Shown one piece after another: positions 22,194 to 32,538 of a stretch of 64,000 bases of DNA. Position 1 is the stretch's first letter, and every line of letters starts with the position of its first letter. The position numbers were made by a program, and so were the translations under genes. The stretch is from Lactifluus volemus (Eukaryota; Basidiomycota; Agaricomycetes; Russulales; Russulaceae), in assembly GCA_022376515.1 (NCBI GenBank), contig WTXI01000131.1:38976-102975 (forward strand), in the 5' to 3' direction. The notes under the pieces were generated by a model, which did no database searches, was not told the DNA's origin, and saw only the letters and a program-made list of their open reading frames with translations.

Positions 22194-24091
22194 TTACAGT
22201 ACTCTCGCTACCCGGAGTTGTTTCATTCGCCGTCTCGCCGCCTGAGAGTGGTTGTTCACGCCTCCATTGAACGCCTGGTCCGCCTCCTTCCACTTGTCAC
22301 TCTTGCCAGCATTGATAGGGAAAGCATAGTTACGCAGGAGCCTCGCACCGCCAGGCTACAATAGTCAGTGAATTCCATAAGTGAAGAAATAGAGAAAAAC
22401 GCACATGAATATCAATATACTTTGTCACATCAAGAACGTATTTGTCAATGACAAGAATGCATGCGTCACTTTCTTTCACATATGCCTCCAATTCTGTTTC
22501 AGTCCATGTCGGTCCCACCCACCCCTCCTCGACTGACTTGTCGTACGCGCCATGTATGTACGCACGTGATGCTGTGATGTCCTCTGCGCCAGCATATCGC
22601 AGTCCCGACACGACGCCAAGCTTTGCGAGTGCGAAGATAACCCATTTCGAAGGATCCCAGGCAGACTTTGCAGGATCAGAACGATAATCGTCTGGAAACG
22701 AGTGCTGCAACATCGCTCGATTGAATAATGGGGATGCATCGGCTTTGCCTGACTTACATGCTAAGAAATGATCAGTACAGTATGACGACGATCGAAGGGC
22801 ACGTACGAAGTTATGGTTGCCCTCACCGGCCGAAAACAGCGCGACTATCTGCAAATACGTCCGAGTCGGAAGGATCCAACTAGATATCACATAATGACAT
22901 ACCAAGTTGGTGCGTGACGTATTCTGGTCTGAATATGGTTGCAAGCCATCCCAATGAGCAAGTCTATAGCAGAACTTCTACTTGAGCGTTTAGTATGCGG
23001 AGAGAGCAACACAAAATCCCACGAGTTGACAAGAAATAACGAATGCCAGACTAAACCCCCAAAAGTCACTTTTGTTACTTGCAACGCAAACGTCTATACG
23101 CACTGAGAAGTCGCCCAACCAGGACCCCATAAATGAATCCTCCAACTGTATCACCGTATATGGCGCCCAACATGGTGGGAAAAATCACACCAAATGTTAC
23201 GGCGATCGGAACTATACATCCTATGTTAGAACCAACGTGCGTTTAGCATACTCGACACAGACTCACAGAAATATTGATTCTGCAGCCGTACGACTAGGCA
23301 AGGGGTCGCGGTCAGCTGACTTGTCCCAAGACACGGGGCCGCGACGCATCGACTCACCTGGGTCCTCTTCGAGATCCTCCGAGTCACACTCAATCAAGTG
23401 AAGTTTGGGGTACTCAGTCTTGAAGAAGATCCACCCCATGTGACTAAACAGGAACCCACGAGTCGCGCAGTACCTGAGGTAATACATGTAAACTAGTAAT
23501 CGTGGGTGATTATAGAGAACGTACGGGTCATTCTCTTCGTCATCGGTGAATCTCTAGAAAAGAGTAGATCGTCAAATAATGGGGAATCGAGGGGAAGTGT
23601 CAGCTCACGTGGTGAAGTCGGTGTCTGATACACCTAGTGGATAGCATCAATGCTTTATATTCGAGTGAGTTCGACTCTAGGGACGTTTACATACCACCAC
23701 TGATAAAACAAATTAGTCAACGTCGCATGCAAATAGGCATTACAATACCTTTATTGGACCCTGAAACGAGCTTGCTCCAACTGCTGCGAGGACGATCCGT
23801 ACCCCAATCGAGGCACTGAAAGAGCGATGAGAAAATAGGCGGTGGTATCCAATGGTCATGCTATATCAGGATACTCATGGAATCACGGAGCGTTTAGGAT
23901 GTGATATAGGAATATGCGCACCTGAGATTTGTCACTTGCCAAAGCGCAATGGTTGCGACGAGAATGGGCATAGGCACGGTAGCTGGTGGACGATGGTAGA
24001 CACCATAGGCCGCAGCAAGGTGTATACCGCAAAAAAAGGTAATATTCCGCCAACAAAATTCAGGCAGTTTTGGCGGAAGACTGGAGGCCAT
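22194..24091 (-). CDS. OLE1-like: Delta-9 acyl-CoA desaturase with cytochrome b5 domain, copy 2
   Basis: Same exon plan as copy 1 and in frame throughout by hand splicing, starting MASSLPPKLPEFCW at 24091 and ending RVARVL at 22194. Box 1 is HRLFSH, box 2 HRLHH (after CIR), box 3 NHNF-H-H with the CAT exon at 22760-22758. The b5 part keeps HPGG and NNHSQAA. The linker between core and b5 is short (YIHGAYDKSVEEGWVGPTW). It is the first unit of a 3.26-kb tandem array, with copy 3 as the next unit; each unit is gene plus 5' flank plus a CutC fragment on the opposite strand. The intact histidine boxes suggest function, but substrate and expression are unknown. Confidence 0.8.
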
Positions 24092-24267
24092 GAGAGGACG
24101 ATAGCTTGAAGAGGGGCGATGAATGCTTATAGGATAATAAAACGAGAAGAAAAAAAAGAGAAACTTGTTATAACCACGGCAGCATTCTGTCTTTGGTAGA
24201 GCTCAGACACAAGCGAGAGCTGGAAACGGGCTGGGCTACTGTACTACAAAGAAACCAAGACGTCCGT

Positions 24268-24332
24268 CAATTCTTCAGACGCCGGTCCGGACGTCTGAGG
24301 AATCTGACTGACGTCTGAAGAATTGACCGTCA
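24268..24332. repeat. Inverted repeat upstream of desaturase copy 2
   Basis: Left arm GACGTCCGTCAATTCTTCAG and, after a short spacer, its imperfect reverse complement ending CTGACGTC. It lies about 180-240 bp upstream of the start codon at 24091. The TGACGTC words resemble a CRE/bZIP half-site, but a structural or transposon origin is equally possible. Confidence 0.5.
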
Positions 24333-24544
24333 TGGCCAATTCGACTGGCAATGCAGTACAGTAAGTCATGCTAGCCATGATAGTTCTAAGCCGACAGGCA
24401 CAGACATCCATGTTATCCTAGTTTGTTTGTATCAGTTCCAACTGGAAGCGGAGCGCGATAAGACGTCCGTTGCGTTGAATTTGTGAGAATAGCCGATGCG
24501 GTACAGTAGCCGAGCCCATCAGGCCCATATTGATGGTACCTTTT

Positions 24545-25250
24545 GTTTCTATAATAGCGTTCGACCAGATACGTACGATACATGGCAGGCCGCGAATTTT
24601 GACTAGGTGGGTACTATCCTCCCCCCTACCGGATCACCCCCCTACCGGATCAGTCACGCAATGTCACATGCCATTTTTCAGACTCTGATTGGCTGTTGCG
24701 AGCGCTAAGCATCCGATTTTGGAAATATTGTAAACTCCGACACAGGCAGGCGTGACAACCACACTGTATTTTATTTCGCCACACACTACGATTTCTACCA
24801 AACAAATTTATGGAATATGATAACACATGGTACTAGATACTGTAGGCGAAAAATTGTGGTGATTGAGCGAGGAATGGGCGAGAAATTTGGGGTGATCCGG
24901 TAGGAGGGGAGGGATAGTATCTTTCCGCCACTCCGGTGTTTTTCTTCTAATTGTGGGTCCCTTCCCAGAGTGGGCCAAGACAACCAGCACCAGCCGGTTT
25001 ACCCATCATCCAAGAGATGCTTCATCAGTTTCAGAGAACAACGGGCAAACCGGGTGCACGCATCAATCTAGGAAGCCAGTAGCATTTGCCAAGTCTTGGA
25101 CCGCTTACTGCCCCGTAGGCTGAAGGAGGTTCGTCTGAGTGATGGGGGGTGGGTTGATGGTGGAGTGATTCACCGACCTGAGGACATGGGAATGGGGGCG
25201 AGTGCCGAAGGCCAGAGAGGGATCTGGAAGATGGACAATAATGTGATACC
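24545..25250 (+). pseudogene. CutC 3' fragment, copy 3, split by a MITE
   Basis: Begins at the CutC segment CATAGCGTTCGACCAGATAC, is interrupted at 24614-24917 by a MITE, and resumes with the region equivalent to the last CutC exon (GGTGGGTTGATGGTGGAGTG, DMGMGAS in a shifted frame). It lacks the 5' two thirds of the gene. It is convergent with desaturase copy 3. Confidence 0.75.
24614..24917. mobile_element. MITE with terminal inverted repeats and TA target duplication
   Basis: A 304-bp element flanked by TA on both sides. Left end CTATCCTCCCCCC-TACCGGATCACCCC; the right end is its near-perfect reverse complement (CTATCCCTCCCCTCC-TACCGGATCACCCC). The paralogous CutC fragment at 27.87 kb reads GGGTATCTTTCCG with no insert, giving the empty site. 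It has no coding capacity. TA duplication and size suggest a Tc1/mariner-type non-autonomous element. Related sequences lie at 34.56-34.78 kb and about 38.7 kb. Confidence 0.8.
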
Positions 25251-25389
25251 GTAGTGAAAGGCTCCCAGTGACTCGGACAGGCTTCTTACTACTCAACATA
25301 GCCAGGCTACTGTAGTATTTGGCATTATTTGTTTGTAGCTCCAAATGTAAACAAGAACTGCTATACTGTACATTCTGTCATTTCCCCTT

Positions 25390-25405
25390 GTTCGTTCAAA
25401 CGAAC
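25390..25405. repeat. GTTCGTT-CA-AACGAAC inverted repeat, 3' of desaturase copy 3
   Basis: Seven-base arms around a two-base centre, about 50 bp beyond the stop codon. Equivalent sites follow copies 5 and 6, and weaker ones follow copies 2 and 4. It could be a 3'-UTR hairpin. Confidence 0.55.
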
Positions 25406-25453
25406 ATGTAGCGTGTCTTAGCCCTGGGGGTCCAACCTACATAACCCAGTATT

Positions 25454-27353
25454 TTACGATACCCTCGCTACCCGAAGTTGTTTCATGCGCCGTCTCGCCG
25501 CCTGAGAGTGGTTGTTCACGCCTCCATTGAACGCCTGGTCCGCCTCCTTCCACTTGTCACTCTTGCCAGCATTGATAGGGAAAGCATAGTTACGCAGGAG
25601 CCTCGCACCACCAGGCTACAATAGTCAGTGAATTCCATAAGTGAGGAAATAGAGAAAAACGCACATGAATATCAATATACCTTGTCACATCAAGAACGTA
25701 TTTGTCAATGACAAGAATGCATGCGTCACTTTCTTTCACATATGCCTCCAATTCTGTTTCAGTCCATGTCGGTCCCACCCACTCCTCGACTGCCTTGTCG
25801 TACGCGCCACGCATGTACGCACGAGATGCTGTGATGTCCTCTGCCCTAGCATATCGCAGTCCCGACACGAAACCAAGCTTCGCGAGTGCAAGGATAACCC
25901 ATTTCGAAGGATCCCAGGCAGACTTTGCAGGATCAGAACGATAATCGTCTGGAAACGAGTGCTGCAACATCGCTCGATTGAATGATGGGAATGCATCGGC
26001 TTTGCCTAACTTACATGCTAAGAAATGATCAGCACATGATTTACAGTATGACAACAATCGAAGGGCACGTACGAAGTTATGGTTGCCCTCACCGGCTGTA
26101 AACAGCGCGACTATCTGCAAATACGTCAAAAGGATCCAACTAGATTTCACATAACGACATACCAAGTTGGTGCGTGACGTATTCTGGTCCGAATATGGTT
26201 GCAAGCCATCCGAATGAGCAAGTCTATGGCAGAACTTTTACTTGAGCATTTACTATGCGGTGAGAGCAACACGAAATCCCACGAGTTGACAAGAAATGTC
26301 GAGTGCCAGACTAAGCTCCAAAAAGTCATTTTTGTTACTTGCAACGCAAAACGTCTATACGCACTGAGAAGTCGCCCAACAAGGGCCCCATAGATAAATC
26401 CTCCAATTGTATCACCGTATATGGTACCCAATATGGTGGGAAGGATGATACCAAGTGTAATGGCGATTGGAACTATACATCCTATGTTAGAACCAACGTG
26501 CGTTTGGCATACTTGACACAGACTCACAAAAATATTGATTCTGCAGCCGCACGACTAGACATGGGGTCGCGGTCAGCTGACTTGTCCCAAGACACGGGGC
26601 CGCGACGCATCGATTCACCTGGGTCCTCTTCGAGATCCTCCGAGTCACACTCAATCAAGTGAAGTTTGGGGTACTCAGTCTTGAAGAAGATCCACCCCAT
26701 GTGACTAAACAGGAACCCACGAGTCGCGCAGTACCTGAGGTAATACATGTAAACTAGTAATCGTGGGTGATTATAGAGAACGTACGGGTCATTCTCTTCG
26801 TCATCGATGAATCTCTAGAAAAGAGTAGATCGTCAAATAATGGGGAATCGAGGGGAAGTGTCAGCTCACGTGGTGAAGCCGGTGTCTGATACACCTGGTG
26901 GATAGTATCAACGCTTTTTATTCGAGTGTGTTCGACTCTAGGGATGTTTACATACCACCACTGATAAAACAAATTAGTCAACGTCGCATGCAAATAGGCA
27001 TTACAATACCTTTATTGGACCCTGAAACGAGCTTGCTCCAACTGCTGCGAGGACGATCCGTATCCCAATCGAGGCACTGAAAGAGCGATGAGAAAATAGG
27101 CGGTGGTATCCAATGGTCATGCTATATCAGGATGCTCCATGGAATCACGGAGCGTTTAGGATGTGATATAGGAATATGCGCACCTGAAATTTGTCACTTG
27201 CCAAAGCACAATGGTTGCGACGAGAATGGGCATAGGCACGGTAGCTGGTGGACGATGGTAGACACCATAGGCCGCAGCAAGGTGTATACCGCAAAAAAAG
27301 ATAATAGTCTGCCAACAAAATTCAGGCAGTTTTGGCGGAAGACTGGAGGCCAT
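25454..27353 (-). CDS. OLE1-like: Delta-9 acyl-CoA desaturase with cytochrome b5 domain, copy 3
   Basis: Second unit of the tandem array, very close to copy 2 and also open by hand splicing. It starts MASSLPPKLPEFCW at 27353 and ends RVARVS at 25454. Box 1 HRLFSH, box 2 HRLHH, box 3 NHNF-H-H (CAT exon 26017-26015) and the HPGG and NNHSQAA motifs of the b5 domain are present. In the exon after box 2, RFTDDE has become RFIDDE. The linker is the shortest of the intact copies (YMRGAYDKAVEEWVGPTW). Upstream flank and inverted repeat match those of copy 2. Whether copies 2 and 3 are both expressed cannot be told here. Confidence 0.8.
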
Positions 27354-27534
27354 GATAGGGTGATAACTTGAAGATGGGCGATGGATGCTAATAGGATAAT
27401 AAAACGAGAAGAAAAAAAAGAGAAACTTGTTATAACCACGGCAGCATACTCTCTTTGGTAAGTTACTCTTAGAGCTCAGACACAAGCGAGAGCAGGAAAC
27501 GGGCTGGGCTACTGTACTACAAAGAAACCAAGAC

Positions 27535-27603
27535 GTCCGTCAATTCTTCAGACGTCGGTCTGGACGTCTGAGGAATTGACTGACGTCAGAAGAATTGACC
27601 GTC
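27535..27603. repeat. Inverted repeat upstream of desaturase copy 3
   Basis: Same element as at 24268-24332, better preserved: GACGTCCGTCAATTCTTCAG on the left and, after GGTCTG, GACGTCTGAGGAATTGACTG on the right, whose reverse complement matches with few mismatches. Confidence 0.55.
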
Positions 27604-27814
27604 ATGGCCAATTCGACTGGCAATGCAGTACAGTAAGTCATGCTAGCCATGATAGTTCTGATCTGACAGGCACAGACATCCATGTTATCCTAGTTTGTTT
27701 GTATCAGTTCCAATTGGAAGCGGAGCGCGATAAGACGTCCGTTGCGTTGAATTTGTAAAATAGCCGATGCGGTACAGGAGCCGAGCCCATCAGGCCCATA
27801 TTGATGGTGATTTT

Positions 27815-28165
27815 TGTTTCCATAGCGTTATACGCACGATACAAAGCGGGACGCGAATCCTATTTAGTTGGGTATCTTTCCGCCACTCCTGTGTTTTTCT
27901 TCTAATTGTGGGACAACCAGCACCAGCCAGTTTACCCATCATCCAGGAGGCGCTTCGTCAGTTTCAGAGAAAAACGGGCCAACCGGGTGCAGGCATCAAT
28001 CTAAGAAGCCAGTAGCATTCGCCAAGTCTTGGACCGCTTATTGCCCCGTAGGCTGAAGGAGGTTCGTCTGAGTGATGGGGGGTGGGTTGATGGTGGAATG
28101 ATTCACCGGCCTGAGGACATGGGGATGGGGGCGAGTGCCAAAGGCCAGAGGGGGGATCTGGAAGA
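27815..28165 (+). pseudogene. CutC 3' fragment, copy 4
   Basis: Shorter than fragment 3 and without the MITE; GGGTATCTTTCCGCC marks the uninterrupted site. It contains the DGG and DMGMGAS coding region in broken frames. The 3' end is convergent with the desaturase pseudogene. Confidence 0.75.
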
Positions 28166-28380
28166 TGGGCAATAATGTAATACAGTAGTGCAAAGACTGA
28201 CAGGACCGAATTCCTCCCAGTACTCAACATACCATATTTGGCATTATTTGTTTGTACTAACTTAGCTCCAAATGTAAACAAGAACCGTACTATACTAGTA
28301 CTCTACTTCTGTCCTTGTTCATTCAAACGAACATGTAGCGTCTCTTAGCCCTGGGGGTCCAACCTACATAACCCAGTATC

Positions 28381-29165
28381 TTACAATACCCTCGCTACCC
28401 GAAGTTGTTTCATGCGCCGCCTCGCCGCCTGAGAGTGGTTGTTCACGCCTCCATTAAACGCTGGTCCACCTCCTTCCACTTGTCACTCTTGCCAGGATTG
28501 CTAGGGAAAGCATACTTGAACAGGAGCTTCGCCCCGCCAGCTACAATAGCGAATAAATTACAGATGTGAGGAAATAGAGAAAAGCGCACGTGCATATCAC
28601 TATATCTTGTCACGTCAACAGCGCATTTATCTATCATAAGAAGGCATGCGTCACTTTCTTTCACATATGCCTTCAATTCTCATTCAGTCCATGTCAGACC
28701 CACCCACCCCTCCTCCTCGACTACCTTGTCGTACGCGCCACAGCAGTCGCGCCCGTGCCGTAGCATGTACGCACATGCTGCTGCGATGTCCTCTGCGCTG
28801 GCATATCGCAGTCCCCATACGACGCCAAGCTTCGCGAGTGCGAGGATAACCCGATCCCAGGCAGACTTTGCGGGATCAGAACGGAAATCGTGCGGAAACG
28901 AGTGCTGTAACATCGCTCGATTGAATAATGGGGATGCGTTGGCATTGCCTAACGTACATGCTAAGAAACGATCAGCACATGATTTACAGTTTGACGATGA
29001 TAGAAGGCACGTACGAAGTTATGGTTGCCCTCACCGGCCGTAAACAGCGCGACTATCTGCAAATACATCGGAATCATCCAACTAGATTTGACATACCAAC
29101 ATATCAAGTTGCTGCGTGACGTATTCTGGTCTGAATATGGTTGCAAGCCATCCCAATGAGAAAGT
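28381..29165 (-). pseudogene. Delta-9 desaturase 3' fragment, copy 4
   Basis: Only the last third remains: the LQPYSDQNTSR exon, GEGNHNF, the CAT exon at 28960-28958, HSFPHDFR, and the b5 region. Disabling changes: loss of the codons of PSK (AWDRVIL), an in-frame stop after GLTWTE, a deletion in the HPGG region, and a frameshift after KEVDQR. The first two histidine boxes are missing beyond 29165. It is the truncated third unit of the tandem array. Confidence 0.85.
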
Positions 29166-29652
29166 CTCTGGCAGAGAAAGTGCGCACGCCGTCTCCACAT
29201 CATGTTGGATTGGTCCATGAGACGAGTACCACAGTCCAGCTGAAGGATGGCAAACCGGGGCCGGAAGCGGGACTCACCCAATGACAGCTCCTACAAGCCA
29301 AAGATACTCGCCTCAACGTTTTGAAGTCCAACGGTTGAAAAGCGAGAGATTTTAGATTCGGAATAGAGACCACCTTTGCCGAAGAAGGCATGATTGGGGG
29401 ACAATGGGAGAACAACCTCCTCCGCATTGGCACGCAATATCCCCGGTGTCGAAAGGTACACAGGCGACAAGACAAGGGCGCGCGTGATAATATTGCCACG
29501 TACCCCAGCCGCGTCGAGGTGACAGGTACAAAGGACGCCGCTAACATGGATTTCATGCATACCGACCCGACGCTTGAGATGGAGGGGGGAATCTTGTCAG
29601 CAAATACAGAGGCGATGCCTGAAATCTGAGGCCGCAAGAACTGGGATGATTA
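29166..29652. other. Stretch without a supported gene
   Basis: Unrelated sequence joins the desaturase fragment at about 29165. Short frames are open on both strands (plus 29390-29629; minus 29637-29200), with no recognisable domain. Confidence 0.3.
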
Positions 29653-31740
29653 ACGACGGCTACGGGGGACACCAGGGCGCGGGCGGTTGTCAGGTGCCTT
29701 TCGCAGCGAACGGGCGACGCCATCATAAAGGGCCTTGATGCGGTTCTTCTGCTCCTCACTTATCTCTGGTTGAGACTTGATGGCGTTCCAGAGCTTGACG
29801 ATGTCATCCTGGATCTTTTGAATGTTGACTGAACCAGAAATCTGGTCGGCACTGGCCATCTCCTCCACATACGCCTCTGATTTGCGTACGTTTTCCCGGT
29901 TGACTTCAGAGTCGACGATATCACCCTTCTCTAGCGATCTCGATGCAAGGGGCTGTGGGGAATGTGACTAAAGAAGCGTATGAGAAATGCGTATATGGGT
30001 CTGATAGGAAATCCCCACCGTTCTTATCACCACATCTCCATCTCGGCCATTGTAGTGTTCAAAATCGTTTCACACCTTCCTCATCGGGCTGTTGTAAAAA
30101 AGTAGATCAGTGGTTATTTGACAAGAGTGTGTTGGGGGGGGACGTGCCATTGATCCTTCGGTCGCTTCTGTGTATCGCGATAACGCGTTCCGGTGCGTAT
30201 CTATGATAGGCTGAAATGCGACGTCAGTTCAGACACCAAAGATGGAACGTACCGCATATAGTTGAGAAGGGTGAAGGACGGTCTTGAGCGCTTCACGAGT
30301 AGCCAATTGCGTCCTGCGGGCCTCACAAGCTCTTAGAAGCTCATCAAGATGTTCTAGGTAAGTACGACATACATGGTCATCATCATGATATAGATCTGCG
30401 ACACTCTCTGCAAAGTCTTGCTTGTTTTTTTTTATTTTGCGCTCTCGTGTGCTTCAGGCAATGTACAGGGGCATGTAGTCTGTAAGGAAGCGGCTTTGAT
30501 AAGGAACATACCTCAGCCTTCACGCCAAAACCACGCTCCTTGCTCGTTCACGTAACCGTTCACTTTCTAATCTCGTCATCATCACCAGTTCCTCGAGATC
30601 GAACATGGAATGCGAGTCTTCCTCTCGAATGGTCACGCCGGTGTTGGGCAATGTAGCGATGGGTTTCGTAGTGAAAAGAGAGAGCAGAGAGTATGACAGC
30701 AGACGTTCGGCCTTTGACATCTCTACATTGGAATGGGATGAGGTCTTACTTCTGAGACAATACGCGGCTGCTCCTCACCTACCGAGCCTGTCGGATCTGC
30801 GCAAAAACATTACGTAGACCCTGTACCCCAGCATCGACAGCCTTTGTGTGAACGTCGAATCTATTAACAGTTTCGGTGGCCTCCTCGGCATCGAAGTTGA
30901 AGTCAGGGTGGAACATATTAGCATAGAACGAAGGCCCAGCGGGCGCAACGCCCAGGTGGTGAGGTTCTGTTCCGTTGATTCGAGGGAACAGTTAACCGAC
31001 CTAAGTACGCTAGATGTGACTCCACCCTCACCTGTTCACTCTCGCAGCTCAAGAAGGTCACAACTTCGGCATATCGCGCGACAGGGTGCCTTACTATCCT
31101 CGCGAGGTATCACTCAAGGACACCACGACAAGCTTCTACAAAGTCATCGTTAAACCGCCCCGCATACTGCTTCTCAGGGAGTTGCTGACCAACTACACCA
31201 CGGCAATTGTCGAGGAGTTTTTAGCCAAGCCTTCTTTGCAGTTGTGTGTGTTGAGTCTCACCCTTTGAGGTGTCGCATCGGTTGACCATAAACTCCATAA
31301 ATTGAATGAGGTCAGGGTCTGCGTGAACCATTATGGCGACACAACGGGCAGTGGTCTCACGGTCGACGGTAGTGAGACGGCCTCAGAGAATATCGTAGAA
31401 CATGACGAGAGCGTCTTAACAAACCCAGTCTCACAAGGTACGGGCATTCAACGCGTCAAAAGCGGGCTGGATACCGTCAATAGGGGCCCGGGTATCATCG
31501 TCACACCTGCTGAAGGCTCAGAGGAGGAAGCAAAGTAGAGATGCGGAAGAATTGTTGTTGCTGTCGTCGTTGTTCTTGACTCCTCGATTTAGCCGAATCA
31601 GTTTTCTCCTTCAATAAGTCGACAATCACCTTACCCGGACAGAAGAGCAAGGGCTCGTAGGATGCAAGTGTAACAGTGTTTGTGGGTAGTAGGAGGCCTT
31701 GTAAGTAGCATATCGACGTTCTGGCGAGCATGGTGACGTG
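29653..31740 (-). pseudogene. Decayed gene of unrecognised family
   Basis: Several protein-like minus-strand segments lie in consistent order: CPGKVIVDLLKEKTDSAKSR (about 31640), RAPIDGIQPAFDALNARTL (about 31470), TTVDRETTARCVAIMVHADP then DLIQFMEFMVNRCDTSKGE (about 31300), FDVHTKAVDAGVQGLRNVFA (about 30830), LLRACEARRTQLATREALK (about 30300), and a final segment VNIQKIQDDIVKLWNAIKSQ ending GVPRSRR at 29653. Joining them needs introns at some points, but the middle has an in-frame TGA and frame changes that splicing does not obviously remove. I do not recognise the family. It could be a soluble helical protein. It may be a pseudogene or a poorly resolved intron-rich gene. Confidence 0.4.
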
Positions 31741-32538
31741 TCAACGAAAGACTCGGTCGCCAACTAAATGGATGATACTCGGAAGTGCATCCATTTGAGT
31801 TACTGCTTGGTCTTGATCAACATATGGAGGGTCTGTTCAGTTGTTCGCAGAACTAGGTTTCTTATACCTTCAGGCTCTTCTTCACGTCTTTTAATGAAAG
31901 GCAGCCCTCACTGGCCCCTCAGCACTTGCCAACAGAATAAGATCCTTAGAACACTCTCTGTCACCGTGAGAGAGCCACTTCATGTCTTTTCCCAGAGACA
32001 TGATCGGGACAACGACCCCGAAGCTGATGATGCAAGTGCCAACTGAAGCCTTGTTAATGGCGGCCAAGTGTTTTTCACCCCAAATTTAGAACAGCTCAAG
32101 CGGCCTGCGAACTGAATAGAGCCGAGCCGCAAAGAAGAATCAGCTCGGATCGGTTCAGCTCGGTATAAATTACCAAAAACGGTTTAAGCCGACTCGGAGC
32201 TCAGCGCTCAGCGCTCAGGCCGCTCAGGGGTTGCAGCCGTGAGTCCGTCACGGTGGCAACTTAGTCCGAGGTAAAGCTCGAAGCCTCGAACTACTGTACG
32301 GTATTCGGACCATCATGCATGATGTATGACGGCTATACTCTACACCAAGCTTCTTTTTTTTTAATTTAATTAATCTAGGTCAGCCGCACGGCTGGCCTTA
32401 CACGAAATGCTCCGCGGTCATCACAAGTTAATTTGAGGGTCCCGTCCGTTTCTCATTTTTTCACATTTTATTCAGTGGTGGCTTTCTTGCAGTCAAATCC
32501 TATTGGCATCCATCGCCCTTCTTCAAGTTTGTCATCTT
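31741..32538. other. Stretch without a supported gene
   Basis: Upstream of desaturase copy 5. Around 32100-32230 there are repeated GAGCCGAGCC, CAGCTCGG and CAGCGCTCAG words. A T/A-rich run follows near 32350. No gene is seen. The last about 100 bp resemble the 5' flank of the other desaturases (TTTTATTCAGTGGTGGC). Confidence 0.35.

Noticed and set aside
22330..26204. Desaturase copies 2 and 3 first looked like pseudogenes because no frame exceeds about 200 codons
   Set aside because: Splicing at short GT-AG introns, including the 5-nt and 3-nt exons, restores all three histidine boxes and the b5 domain without stops.
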